From Chloroflexota bacterium (lineage in GTDB: Bacteria; Chloroflexota; Anaerolineae; Anaerolineales; Villigracilaceae): a stretch of DNA of 64,000 bases. The notes below the pieces were generated by a model. It was given only the letters and a program-made list of their open reading frames with translations. It had not been told where the DNA came from and did not search any database. Where the stretch lies: positions 124,001-188,000 of the forward strand of contig JACPYX010000007.1 in assembly GCA_016195815.1 (NCBI GenBank). Reading direction: 5' to 3'. The position numbers and the translations under genes were made by a program. Shown here piece after piece: positions 33,501 to 42,102 of this stretch (position 1 is the stretch's first letter; each line of letters begins with the position of its first letter).

Positions 33501-33509
33501 ATTGGACCC

Positions 33510-33549
33510 AAAAAGAATGGGCAGACTATTTGGTCTGCCCATTCTTTTT
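33510..33549. terminator. Bidirectional terminator between kinase and PilZ genes
   Basis: A perfect 17-base-pair stem (33510-33526 with 33533-33549) with a 6-base loop has A- and T-runs at its ends, so it works on both strands. It directly follows the kinase stop and overlaps the first base of the convergent PilZ stop codon. Confidence 0.88.
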
Positions 33550-33896
33550 TAATTATCGCGGAACCCATACGCGGCTATTATTTCCCGGATGATTTGAATA
33601 TCTTCCTGTTCGATCTTGACGATCTCAAACCCGATATTGTAGCGGCTGGGATCCAGGTCTGGCTCACACCACAGGCTTTTGGCCGTGAAGTTTATATAAG
33701 GGCCTTTGGCAATATCGGTTGTGACTTCCAGTTTTAATTCTCGTATCCTGCCAACAGGCATCGGCTCCTCGCTTAAGAGCATGAAACCGCGCTCTGTGAT
33801 ATCTACAAGGTAACCGAGCAGCTTTTGCGCCGTCTGATCGTAGACGCGGCCATAATAAAGCAAATAGCGGCGTTTGGTTTTTCGTCTCTCGGCCAT
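33549..33896 (-). CDS. PilZ-domain cyclic-di-GMP receptor
   Basis: 115 residues, only a PilZ domain. Both c-di-GMP-binding elements are seen: the arginine-rich RRKTKRR at 4-10 and the DITERGF motif near 33-39 in place of DxSxxG (Thr for Ser). It would change conformation on binding c-di-GMP and control a partner, perhaps motility or surface polysaccharide export. Its position 46 bases downstream of the corrinoid cluster suggests only read-through. The EPS locus at 43-64 kb is a plausible c-di-GMP-controlled target in the same genome. Confidence 0.82.
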   Translation of the reverse strand: MAERRKTKRRYLLYYGRVYDQTAQKLLGYLVDITERGFMLLSEEPMPVGRIRELKLEVTTDIAKGPYINFTAKSLWCEPDLDPSRYNIGFEIVKIEQEDIQIIREIIAAYGFRDN

Positions 33897-33942
33897 GAAT
33901 TTATCTTACTCAAATTCGAAGCCCATTCCCGTTGTGACTTCG

Positions 33943-34821
33943 TTACTTTTTTATGGCTTTTACAATGGCGGCAACATGTTCGGGGGTCGAGCCGCAGCAT
34001 CCGCCAACTACGCGTGCGCCGAGCGCCGCGTATTTCATCGCATACTCTGCCATTTGTCCTGGTGTGACATCGTAGATCGTTTCAGCGCCTTCGAGCCGCG
34101 GCAGCCCTGCGTTGGGTTTTATCCATAGCGGGAAGCCGGCTTCAGTGTCGGCATATTCTTTGACGACAGCCTCCATGTTATCGAGCGTTGTGCCGCAATT
34201 TGCGCCGGCCAGCGCCGCGCCCATGGCCTTGTATTTCCTGACCACATCTGCGGGTTTGGCGCCCATCATGGTGCGCGTGCCCCTGTCGTATCCAAACGAA
34301 ACCACAATTGGAAGATCGGCCACAGCGCGCGCGCCTTCGAAAGCGGCGGTCGCTTCTTCGAAGGCAAAATGCGTTTCGATGACAATCAAATCCACTCCGC
34401 CTTCGACCAGCGCCCGGGCTTGTTCTGTAAACGCGGCCTTTGCATCATCAATGTCAATGGGGCCGTACGGTTTTAGCAGTTGGCCGATTGGCCCGATCGA
34501 ACCGGCGACCAGCACATCGTCCCGCGCGGATGCGGCCTCACGCGCCAGCTCGACCGCGCGCTTGTTGATCTCCATCACTTTGTCTGAATGTTTTGCCCCT
34601 TTCATGCGCGGCCGGGTTCCGCCGAAGGTGCAGGTCAGGATAATATCCGAGCCTGCAGCGACGAATGCCTTTTCAAGATCGAGTATTTTTTCGGGATGAT
34701 CGAAGACCCAATCTTCGGTGTGCATCCCGCCGATAAGGCCGGCCTTTTGTAAATTTGTTCCGGTCGCGCCATCGGCGACCAAAACTTCACCGCTGTTCAA
34801 TCGTTCGAGAAATTTGTTCAT
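33943..34821 (-). CDS. Homocysteine S-methyltransferase-like zinc methyltransferase
   Basis: 292 residues, a TIM barrel of the MetH N-terminal/BHMT family. Zinc ligands are Cys209 in GANCGT and Cys275/Cys276 in GGCCGS. DGATGTNLQ (about 17-25) is a conserved substrate segment. Family members transfer a methyl group to homocysteine from methyl-corrinoid, S-methylmethionine or betaine. In this cluster the methyl donor is probably the methylated corrinoid protein, so the product would be methionine (inference). Its ATG overlaps the stop of the RACo-like gene (ATGA), with GGGAGG upstream. Confidence 0.88.
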   Translation of the reverse strand: MNKFLERLNSGEVLVADGATGTNLQKAGLIGGMHTEDWVFDHPEKILDLEKAFVAAGSDIILTCTFGGTRPRMKGAKHSDKVMEINKRAVELAREAASARDDVLVAGSIGPIGQLLKPYGPIDIDDAKAAFTEQARALVEGGVDLIVIETHFAFEEATAAFEGARAVADLPIVVSFGYDRGTRTMMGAKPADVVRKYKAMGAALAGANCGTTLDNMEAVVKEYADTEAGFPLWIKPNAGLPRLEGAETIYDVTPGQMAEYAMKYAALGARVVGGCCGSTPEHVAAIVKAIKK

Positions 34822-36842
34822 TTCTTCCCTCCCGAAAATTTTTCGGCCATCGGATCGGCCTTGTGATTTGGAATCAAATGCGAAATGTGCGGGAACGGCT
34901 CGTTCATATGCGGAAAGTTCATTGCCAGCATGAACTGATTTTGAAACGCCGGGTCGGTTGGTAGTTCATAACGGGTGAGGCGCGCTGCCACCGTCATTGC
35001 TTCGGCGCGCTTATCAACATTCAACAACGCAATGCGTGCGCCGTCGCCTGCAGAATTGCCGACCGCATAAACATTTTCAAGCGGGCAATCGGGGATCATT
35101 CCGATCAGCATAGCTTTGGTCTTGTCAATATATGTTCCGAATCCGCCGGCCAGCAAAATTTTATCCGGCGCCCGCAATCCAAATTGATCGAGCAGGGCGC
35201 GCGCCGCCACAAACAGCGCGCCTTTTGCCAATTGAATTTGCCGCACATCCTGTTGCGTGATGGGGATGTCGCGCCCGATGGATGTTTCCTCGGCAAAGGC
35301 GATGACGTATTCCGGGCCGCTCTCTCCCTGACGAATACGCCGCATACCGCCCTCGTGCCGGAATTTGCCCCGAGTGTCCACGATCCCCACCCGGAATAAT
35401 TCTGCCGCCGCGTCGATGATGGCCGAACCGCAAATCCCTTTGGCTTTTCCGGTATTCCAATTTTCTTCGCCGATGATCTTACAGCGCGCTTCGAAAGTCT
35501 TTTCATCTATCTCGACGCGTTCGATGGCGCCGGGTGCGGCGCGCATTCCGTGTTCGATATGCGCGCCTTCGAGTGCCGGCCCGGTCGGCGTGGACGCGCA
35601 GATCAATCTCGTTTTGTTTCCAAGTACCAGTTCAGCGTTGGTGCCGATGTCAATGATGAGCCAGTTTTCATCCTGCTTGTGAGGTTCTTCTGCGATCAGC
35701 ACGCCGCTTGTGTCTGCTCCGATGAACGAGGCAATAACCGGAAGAACGTGAACGTTGGCCGAGCGGTTGATCTGCAATCCAAATTCGCGCGCTTTGATGT
35801 CAACCGAACGATAAATGGCTGGCGCAAATGGGGCGATGCCCAAATGACGCGGCGACAAATTTAAAAATAGGTGGTGCATGGTGCTGTTTCCAACCACCGT
35901 TGCTTCGAGAATATCGTCGGTGCTGATCCCTGCTGAATTGGCGGCGCGCGCCAGTAATTGATTGAGCGTCTTGATGACGGCCTTATGTAATTTCTCTAGA
36001 CCGTCTTCGTTGGCAATCGTGTATTGGATGCGCGACATCACATCTTCACCGTAAACGATCTGCGGATTCATCTCTGACTCTGCGGCAACCACCTCGCCAT
36101 TCTCGAGATTGCAAAGATAGAGCGCCAGGGTGGTTGTGCCGATATCAATTGCCGCGCCGAAGAGATGTTCAGAATAACCCGCTTCGACCCGCACTACTTC
36201 CTTGTCCTGCCAGACGGAAACGGTCACGCGCCATTTCGCCTCGCGCAAAACTGTGCCAAGCGTTTGCAGGCAGGCATAATCAATGGTCAGGTCTTTGGCG
36301 CGCGGCAGATTTGCCTGGCCTTGCCGTACCAGCCCAATTGACGTTGCAATTCCGCTGGCCAGCCTCTCCCAATCTGCTTTGGGGTTGGAAAGAGTCGGCG
36401 GCGTCAATTCCACCAAATATTTTCGGATGGACGGCTTGATTTCAATTATCCGCTCGGTGGCGGATTTGCGTACGATCTGCTTGTTGCCCCTGCTTTCTTC
36501 TGGAACATTGATCAAGACATCGCCATAAACTTTGGCCTGGCACGCAAGGCGAACCTGGCCGGCCTGCCAGCCCTGCGTTGCCAGCAATTTTGGACGCCGG
36601 GCAAAGTAGGCTGCTTCTTCGGGAGACAGGCGCGATAAATTTTCACGCTTCGATGTAATCCCATAGCGTTCAAACGTGCCTTCTTCAACCAGTACTTTGC
36701 ATTTGCCGCAGGTGGAGTTTTCAGCGCAAATGGACTCAATATCCACGCCGAGTTCGCGCGCCGCCGCACGCAGGCTTGTCCCCTCGGCGACTTCGCCGCG
36801 CCGCCCGGACGGCTGCAGGATGACAGTATATTTATTTGGCAT
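34818..36842 (-). CDS. RACo-like corrinoid activation protein (2Fe-2S ferredoxin plus ASKHA ATPase domain, DUF4445)
   Basis: 674 residues. An N-terminal ferredoxin domain has the cluster ligands Cys39, Cys45, Cys48 and Cys101. A linker follows, and then the ASKHA domain with the phosphate-binding DIGTTTLAL from 233 and a second segment LIIDIGTNAEL near 404. In corrinoid methyltransferase systems RACo reduces inactive Co(II) to Co(I) using ATP and low-potential electrons. It overlaps the M20 gene by 11 bases on the upstream side and the methyltransferase downstream by four, showing tight coupling. Confidence 0.9.
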   Translation of the reverse strand: MPNKYTVILQPSGRRGEVAEGTSLRAAARELGVDIESICAENSTCGKCKVLVEEGTFERYGITSKRENLSRLSPEEAAYFARRPKLLATQGWQAGQVRLACQAKVYGDVLINVPEESRGNKQIVRKSATERIIEIKPSIRKYLVELTPPTLSNPKADWERLASGIATSIGLVRQGQANLPRAKDLTIDYACLQTLGTVLREAKWRVTVSVWQDKEVVRVEAGYSEHLFGAAIDIGTTTLALYLCNLENGEVVAAESEMNPQIVYGEDVMSRIQYTIANEDGLEKLHKAVIKTLNQLLARAANSAGISTDDILEATVVGNSTMHHLFLNLSPRHLGIAPFAPAIYRSVDIKAREFGLQINRSANVHVLPVIASFIGADTSGVLIAEEPHKQDENWLIIDIGTNAELVLGNKTRLICASTPTGPALEGAHIEHGMRAAPGAIERVEIDEKTFEARCKIIGEENWNTGKAKGICGSAIIDAAAELFRVGIVDTRGKFRHEGGMRRIRQGESGPEYVIAFAEETSIGRDIPITQQDVRQIQLAKGALFVAARALLDQFGLRAPDKILLAGGFGTYIDKTKAMLIGMIPDCPLENVYAVGNSAGDGARIALLNVDKRAEAMTVAARLTRYELPTDPAFQNQFMLAMNFPHMNEPFPHISHLIPNHKADPMAEKFSGGKK

Positions 36843-37995
36843 TGCGCAGAAATCTTAAAGCGCTTTCGGCCAGTATCGCTGTCCCGATCGGCAGGGCGCG
36901 TTCATCGAGATCGAGACGCGGGTGATGAAGGTAGCGCTCATCGCCTTCGATGCGCGTCCCCAATCCAAACATTGCGCCGGGAACGATCTGCGAGAAGGCC
37001 CCGAAGTCTTCTGCGCCCAATCCTTTGAGCGGTGGTAATACGTGATCTTTGCCAAGCAGATCAATGCCCACAGCTTCAATCAAATTGGCCGCATCAGTAT
37101 GATTGATCATCGGCGGCGCCCCGATTTCAAATTTCAATTCATAACTGCCGCCGAGAACTTTTGATAGTTCAAAAGCGCGCCTGATCTCTTCGTGGATTTG
37201 CTTCTGAACTTTCATTTCGGTGAATCGAAGCGTGCCCGAAATATCCACATGTGCCGGGATGACGTTTTGTGTGAAGCCGCCGTTCAAAGTCCCAACGCTG
37301 ACGACCGCCGGGCTGAATGGATCAAGCCGCCGTGAGATGATCGCGTTCAAGGCCATCATTACGTGCGATGTGATGTGGAACGGATCAATCGCTTCGTGCG
37401 GCATCGCGCCGTGCCCGCCCTTGCCAAAGATGCGCCCATACCATGAGTCAACGCCGCCGGACGAAGGCCCGTCGCTGATGCGAATCGTCCCGACGGGCGT
37501 GGCGGGATCAACGTGCAAGGCGAGAACCATATCTACACCCTGTATTGCGCCGTCTTCGATCATGCGAGGCGCGCCGCTGATGCCTTCCTCGTCGCCGGCT
37601 TCCTCGGACGGCTGAAATAACAACCGTACCTTGCCGGGAAATTTTTCCTTGACAAGCAAAGTCGCCACGCCCAGCAACATCGCGGTGTGACTGTCATGTC
37701 CGCAGGCGTGCATCGTGCCCTCGTTTTTGGATTTATAGGCCGTGTCATTTGCTTCGAGGATCGGTAAAGCATCCATGTCGGCGCGGATGGCAATGCACGG
37801 GCCGTTATCGTCGCCGAGGTCCGCCACCACGCCGGTCTTGCCGACATTGCGGCGGACACGGTAGCCGAGCTTTTCCAACTCTTCAGCTACGCGTCCCGAC
37901 GTGCGTATTTCTTTGAATCCCAATTCGGGGTGCATGTGAAAATCGCGCCGCCACTCGATGATATCTTCCTGAATATGATATGACTGTTTCAACAT
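36832..37995 (-). CDS. M20-family metallopeptidase/amidohydrolase
   Basis: 387 residues, M20D type. Metal ligands include Cys98 and His100 in HACGHDSHT, Glu131-Glu132 in QPSEEAGDEEG, and His in LALHVDP near 160, with LHHPRLD near the end. RADMDALP at 71-78 is diagnostic. Such enzymes hydrolyse N-acyl or N-carbamoyl amino acids, or small peptides. Its position between the MttB-family and RACo-like genes, with an 11-base overlap to the latter, suggests the substrate is cleaved to give a methylated amine or amino acid that enters the methyl-transfer chain (inference). GAGGTG lies before the ATG. Confidence 0.88.
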   Translation of the reverse strand: MLKQSYHIQEDIIEWRRDFHMHPELGFKEIRTSGRVAEELEKLGYRVRRNVGKTGVVADLGDDNGPCIAIRADMDALPILEANDTAYKSKNEGTMHACGHDSHTAMLLGVATLLVKEKFPGKVRLLFQPSEEAGDEEGISGAPRMIEDGAIQGVDMVLALHVDPATPVGTIRISDGPSSGGVDSWYGRIFGKGGHGAMPHEAIDPFHITSHVMMALNAIISRRLDPFSPAVVSVGTLNGGFTQNVIPAHVDISGTLRFTEMKVQKQIHEEIRRAFELSKVLGGSYELKFEIGAPPMINHTDAANLIEAVGIDLLGKDHVLPPLKGLGAEDFGAFSQIVPGAMFGLGTRIEGDERYLHHPRLDLDERALPIGTAILAESALRFLRNAK

Positions 37996-38044
37996 CGTTC
38001 ACCTCTAATTTGATTTATGGTTCTTTGTTTGAAAACGGGAATTG

Positions 38045-39505
38045 TTACGCGGCGGTTTTATTTTCCAGAGACTCGATGATTTTATCAAACTCCCTGCTCA
38101 ATTTTGGATCGAGCGGTTCGGGTTTATGCTCTGCTAAAATTTTGCGCGCCTTTGCCAGCGCCCAATCTCGCCCATCATCTTTTTTGTTTTCCCACTCTCC
38201 GTACGGACGGCGGTCCATAAATTCGCACAGAAATATATCGCGCATGTGTTGGCGGGTATGCTTCTGGGCCAGGAAATGGCCGGTTGGTCCCACCGCCGCT
38301 ATGGCGTCGAGAGCGAGCGTTTCATCGTCCACGATGATGCCTTGCATTACTTTGTGAATGATCGAGAAGATTTCGCAATCCATCATCATCTCGGCAAAAG
38401 ACCAGATGCGGCTTCCGTGTAAAAATCCTACGCCTAGCAGCATATCAGACATCGCGATGCTTGCCATGAAAGTTGAGAGACTATTTTCGACGCCCGCCTG
38501 CCAGTTCGGTTCTTTGGCTCCCGTGGCGAATGAACCCATGGAAAGCGGGATGTTGTAAAAATCAGCAAGCACATTCGTGGCCGCGCCGAAGAGAAAATCT
38601 TCCGGGCCGCCGCCTGTATATGCGCCGCTCCGCGGGTCGGACGCGGTTTGGGCCGCGGCATAAAAAACGGGCGCGCCGGGATGAGCAAGCTGCAGCAGCG
38701 CGGTGGCCGCGATGACTTCCGCGTTTCCAACCGCGAGATTGCCTGCCAGTGTCGCCGGGCCGGTTGTCAAACAGGCGGCCATGGTCATGAATCCGGTAGG
38801 AATTCCGGCCTCAGCCGCGAGCAGGGCCGCGTCGAGCGAGCCGCCGTCGTGTCCGAGTGGGGAGGCGGTGCATTGCATCAGCGAAAGCACAGGCCGTTTG
38901 CGTAAGGCTTCTTTACTGCCCGCGATCATGGCCGCCATTTCAAGGGCGGCTTTGGCCTCGTGTTCGCTGTAAATGCTTTCTGTTTGCGCGTGCTTGGTCG
39001 AATTTTCCCAGATTGTTTTTACTTCATGCAGGCCGCGGGTTTCGGGTGGCTTATCCTGTGCGGAGACGGGCACCCAATGGAACGCGATTTCTTCGGTTGC
39101 GTCTGCAATGCGGGCGATATCTGCAACGTCTTGTAATTTCGACAGGCGCCGCTGGCCGGTTTGAATGTCTATGACTTCAACCCCGCATCCGTCCGTGCCG
39201 ACGAAAACGTGGTTGCCGTCCAGCGATAGATCTTGACTTGGATCGCGCGCGGCCAGCGGATACATCGGCGGGCACTTCTTCAGCGCCGACTCAATGACAT
39301 CGCCTCGTACACGGACGATTTTGCGGTCGCGGTCTACCTCAGCTCCATTCTCCGCCCAAATATCCAGCGCGCGCTTCGACGGAAATTTCACCCCGACTTT
39401 TTCGATAATCCACAAGGTTGCTTCGTGAATTTTTTTGACATCGGCCGGAGTCAGGATTTCCAATTTTAACTTCGGATTAGTAATGGACTTGATCTTATTT
39501 GACAT
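38045..39505 (-). CDS. MttB-superfamily (trimethylamine methyltransferase family) protein without pyrrolysine
   Basis: 486 residues in one uninterrupted frame with no in-frame UAG, so it is a non-pyrrolysine member of the family. It has the MttB-like barrel; GGGPEDFLFGAATNVLADFYNIP is near the region that holds pyrrolysine in true MttB. Known non-Pyl members (MtgB, MtpB, MtcB and others) demethylate glycine betaine, proline betaine or carnitine, passing the methyl group to a corrinoid protein. The substrate here is unknown. The corrinoid partner is encoded 52 bases upstream. GGGAGGG precedes the ATG. Confidence 0.9.
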   Translation of the reverse strand: MSNKIKSITNPKLKLEILTPADVKKIHEATLWIIEKVGVKFPSKRALDIWAENGAEVDRDRKIVRVRGDVIESALKKCPPMYPLAARDPSQDLSLDGNHVFVGTDGCGVEVIDIQTGQRRLSKLQDVADIARIADATEEIAFHWVPVSAQDKPPETRGLHEVKTIWENSTKHAQTESIYSEHEAKAALEMAAMIAGSKEALRKRPVLSLMQCTASPLGHDGGSLDAALLAAEAGIPTGFMTMAACLTTGPATLAGNLAVGNAEVIAATALLQLAHPGAPVFYAAAQTASDPRSGAYTGGGPEDFLFGAATNVLADFYNIPLSMGSFATGAKEPNWQAGVENSLSTFMASIAMSDMLLGVGFLHGSRIWSFAEMMMDCEIFSIIHKVMQGIIVDDETLALDAIAAVGPTGHFLAQKHTRQHMRDIFLCEFMDRRPYGEWENKKDDGRDWALAKARKILAEHKPEPLDPKLSREFDKIIESLENKTAA

Positions 39506-39557
39506 ACATCCCTCCCGCAGGATTTTTTAGCGAAAAGCGAAGCTCTGTACTTCTTAT

Positions 39558-40211
39558 TTACTTTGTTTCCAACAGCTGTTTTGCAACAGTCACTGCACCC
39601 ATCGCGTCTTCAGAATAACCATCCGCCCCGATGGTTTTGACCCAATCGCGCGTTACCGGCGCTCCGCCCACCATGACTTTGAATTTTCCGCGCAGGCCTT
39701 CTTTTTCAAGGTCTTCAATGACTTCCTTTTGCTTGACCATCGTGGTTGTCAGCAAGGCGCTCATGGCAATGATGTCGGCATTGACTTCAAGGGCTTTGCC
39801 GATGATCTTCTCGGGCGCGGCGTCCACGCCCAGGTCGTGTACGTCGAATCCCGATGCGCCCAGCATGGTGGCAACCAGCGATTTTCCGATCTCGTGAATA
39901 TCGCCTTCCACTGTGGCAATCACTACTTTGCCGAGCATTTTGCGCTCTGAGCCAAGCCTTTTCAGTTCCGGGTCAAGCGTTGCGACCGCCGCCTTCATGG
40001 CTTCGCCCGCCATGACCAGTTCTGGCAGGAACGCTTCGCCGCGCCCGAATGCGTCGCCGACCGTGTTCACGCCGATCACAAAGCCTTTTGTGATCGCGTC
40101 CAGCGGATGAATAATTCCCGCTGCGATGGCTTCCCTGGCCAATGCTGCCGATGCGTCCGGGTCGCCGTCAATAATGCTTTGGGCCATTTTCTTGTAGAGT
40201 TCTTCGCTCAT
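39558..40211 (-). CDS. Corrinoid (B12-binding) methyl-carrier protein, MttC/MtbC-like
   Basis: 217 residues: a helical cap (about 1-90) then a Rossmann-type B12 domain with the base-off motif EGDIHEIGKS (102-111), where His106 would ligate cobalt. MSALLTTT and MVGGAPVT segments complete the pocket. It carries the methyl group from the MttB-family enzyme to the acceptor methyltransferase. It is the first gene of the minus-strand cluster and has AAGGAG upstream. The divergent gene at 40397 is separated by 185 bases, which probably include its promoter; a TATATATAAT stretch at about 40272-40281 (minus strand) could hold its -10. Confidence 0.92.
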   Translation of the reverse strand: MSEELYKKMAQSIIDGDPDASAALAREAIAAGIIHPLDAITKGFVIGVNTVGDAFGRGEAFLPELVMAGEAMKAAVATLDPELKRLGSERKMLGKVVIATVEGDIHEIGKSLVATMLGASGFDVHDLGVDAAPEKIIGKALEVNADIIAMSALLTTTMVKQKEVIEDLEKEGLRGKFKVMVGGAPVTRDWVKTIGADGYSEDAMGAVTVAKQLLETK

Positions 40212-40396
40212 TTAATCTCCTTTAATGAAATGGAATGGCAGTGCGTCTTGTGGAGTATTTTGAACAGAGTCTATTATATATAATTATTGACAAAGATATT
40301 GCCGGATTTTCTTTTCGCAAAAGTGCGTAACTTTTTATTGTTTTATGCGACTTGATAACTGTATAAGTTAGCTATTGCGATTCAAAGGAGACTCTC

Positions 40397-40843
40397 ATGC
40401 GAAAAGGAACGATGTTTATCTCTGCCGCTCTCACGGCATTCATTCTGGCTATGTTGGCCGGAGTTGTCTCGGCCTACAAAGGTATGAATGACCTCAAGCC
40501 GCTGTCTCAACCCGTCCCGGCCAAAGTTCAGCCTGTTTTATTGCCGGCCAGCGCGCCGACTCAGCCTGCTGTCGTTTCGCCTCAGGATGCGGCTGTGGTC
40601 GCGTCGAACTATTTGAACCGAACCGACTTGTTTTCAGCCGAATTGGCCGATTTCAACGGCGCGCAAACTTACAAAATAACCTTTAGTTCGGGCGATATAG
40701 TTTATGTTGCCTTGAGCGGTCAAGTGCTTTCTGCCGAGCCCCCTCCTGCGCCCGTTGTGATTACTTCCAGTTCCAATCCACGCGGCGGAGGTGGAGGCGG
40801 CAATTCGTTTGGTGAGGATGGCGAAGGCGACGACGACGATTAG
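40397..40843 (+). CDS. Small membrane-anchored PepSY-like protein with acidic tail
   Basis: 148 residues. An N-terminal helix (about 6-26) is a signal or anchor. A Pro/Ala/Gln-rich linker follows, then DAAVVASNYLNR ... YKITFSSGDIVYVALSGQVLS, which looks like a PepSY-type propeptide fold with a helix and hairpin. The C-terminus has Gly-rich then Asp/Glu-rich tracts. PepSY domains are known in flavin and ferric reductase-associated proteins. It has AAGGAG upstream and starts a four-gene plus-strand unit with ApbE and a ferric-reductase-like gene. Function is otherwise unknown. Confidence 0.65.
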   Translation: MRKGTMFISAALTAFILAMLAGVVSAYKGMNDLKPLSQPVPAKVQPVLLPASAPTQPAVVSPQDAAVVASNYLNRTDLFSAELADFNGAQTYKITFSSGDIVYVALSGQVLSAEPPPAPVVITSSSNPRGGGGGGNSFGEDGEGDDDD

Positions 40844-40859
40844 TCGCCGTGGAGGAAAT

Positions 40860-41162
40860 ATGCAAAATAAAACTTCGTCCAAAAATTGGACCGATATCCA
40901 ATTGATCATTTCTTCGATTGCCATTGCGCTCACGTTGGGTTTGTGGAGCCTATTCGCGTCGCCCGCTAAAAAAAATTCAGGTGTGTCGGGGCAGGTAGTT
41001 GTTCCTCCTCAGCCTGATACCACCACCGTTGCTCAACCTCAATTGGCGCCCGGACAAAAAATACTTTTCGGAGGAACCGCGCCGCAACCGCAGGTCATTG
41101 TGAAGACGACGAGGAAGGGCGGGGGCGGGGCAGTTACAACCACCAGTTCATCCAGGCCATAA
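40860..41162 (+). CDS. Small single-helix membrane protein
   Basis: 100 residues from the ATG at 40860 with GGAGGAAAT just upstream; a longer frame from 40791 overlaps the previous gene and is unlikely. One hydrophobic helix at about 14-32 with a short cytoplasmic N-terminus. The external part is Pro/Gln/Thr-rich and ends in a Gly- and Ser/Thr-rich tail. It has no recognised fold. The ApbE gene begins one base after its stop, so cotranscription and a link to that system are likely. I see no ApbE flavinylation motif in it. Confidence 0.65.
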   Translation: MQNKTSSKNWTDIQLIISSIAIALTLGLWSLFASPAKKNSGVSGQVVVPPQPDTTTVAQPQLAPGQKILFGGTAPQPQVIVKTTRKGGGGAVTTTSSSRP

Positions 41163-41163
41163 C

Positions 41164-42078
41164 ATGTTGCACCGCATTGAATTTCACTCAATGGGATGCC
41201 GGATGCTGGCCGTCGTTGACAGCGGTTCCCGTCCGCGTATTTTGCAGGATGTTCCAGCGTGGTTCGAAGAATGGGAGCAATCGCTTAGCCGTTTCCGTTC
41301 TGATAGTGAATTGTGCCAGCTAAACATTAGGGACGGACAATCTGTTCCTGTCAGTCGAACGCTGTGGGATGTGTATCAAGCTTCTGTGGAAGCCTGCCTG
41401 ATCACAGATGGATTGGTCAGTCCGCTCGTGCTGGATGCGCTTCTGCATGCCGGATATGATCAAAGTTTTGAACGTATGTCTGCCGGCGCGCCTCGTTTCT
41501 CTTTGGATGATGAAGCGGCTCCCGTTTCATTGGCCGATATCACGACGGATGCCGTTGCCTGCTCGATCTGCCTGCCAAAGGGCGCGCGGCTTGATTTTGG
41601 AGGGGTGGCCAAAGGTTGGGCGGCGCATCAGGCGATGGAAAGACTGAAGGCGGCCGGCCCGGCGCTGGTCGACGCGGGAGGCGATATTGCCGTCAGTGGG
41701 CCGCGTTCAAACGGAGAGCCGTGGCCGATCGGTGTCGCTGACCCATTTCATCCTGATCAACATTTGGAAATCATCTATCTCGAGCGTGGCGGCGTTGCTA
41801 CTTCAGGTAAAGACTATCGCCATTGGACGCGCGGCGGAATCCAGCAGCATCATATCATTGACCCGCGCACAGGCCTGCCTGCGGAGACTGATGTTCTAGC
41901 AGCTACAGTCATTGCCCCGACGGTGATGGAAGCGGAGGCAATTGCCAAAGCGGTAATGATTTCTGGAAGTCGGGCTGGCCTCATGCGACTGGAAGGCGAT
42001 GCTTCGCTGGCAGGTTTGTTGGTTCTTGAAAACGGTGAGCGCCTTGATAGTTGGAATTTCCGTAGATTTCTTTCTTAA
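41164..42078 (+). CDS. apbE: FAD:protein FMN transferase ApbE
   Basis: 304 residues. Family features: the N-terminal SMGCRM near 10-15, LDFGGVAKGWAAHQAME near 140-156, VDAGGDIAVSG near 170-180, and GGIQQHHIIDPRTGLPA for the metal-binding end. ApbE covalently attaches FMN from FAD to a threonine or serine in a partner with (D/S)xxGA(T/S) motif, outside the cytoplasm in many bacteria. Here no clear signal peptide is visible. No target motif was found in the three neighbours, so the acceptor may be elsewhere. It lies between two small membrane proteins and the ferric-reductase-like gene. Confidence 0.93.
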   Translation: MLHRIEFHSMGCRMLAVVDSGSRPRILQDVPAWFEEWEQSLSRFRSDSELCQLNIRDGQSVPVSRTLWDVYQASVEACLITDGLVSPLVLDALLHAGYDQSFERMSAGAPRFSLDDEAAPVSLADITTDAVACSICLPKGARLDFGGVAKGWAAHQAMERLKAAGPALVDAGGDIAVSGPRSNGEPWPIGVADPFHPDQHLEIIYLERGGVATSGKDYRHWTRGGIQQHHIIDPRTGLPAETDVLAATVIAPTVMEAEAIAKAVMISGSRAGLMRLEGDASLAGLLVLENGERLDSWNFRRFLS

Positions 42079-42102
42079 GGTATAGTTCAAAAAGGAGTTA
42101 TT

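Noticed and set aside
38045-39505. Possible pyrrolysine-containing MttB
   Set aside because: No in-frame UAG interrupts the 486-residue reading frame, so it is a non-Pyl family member.
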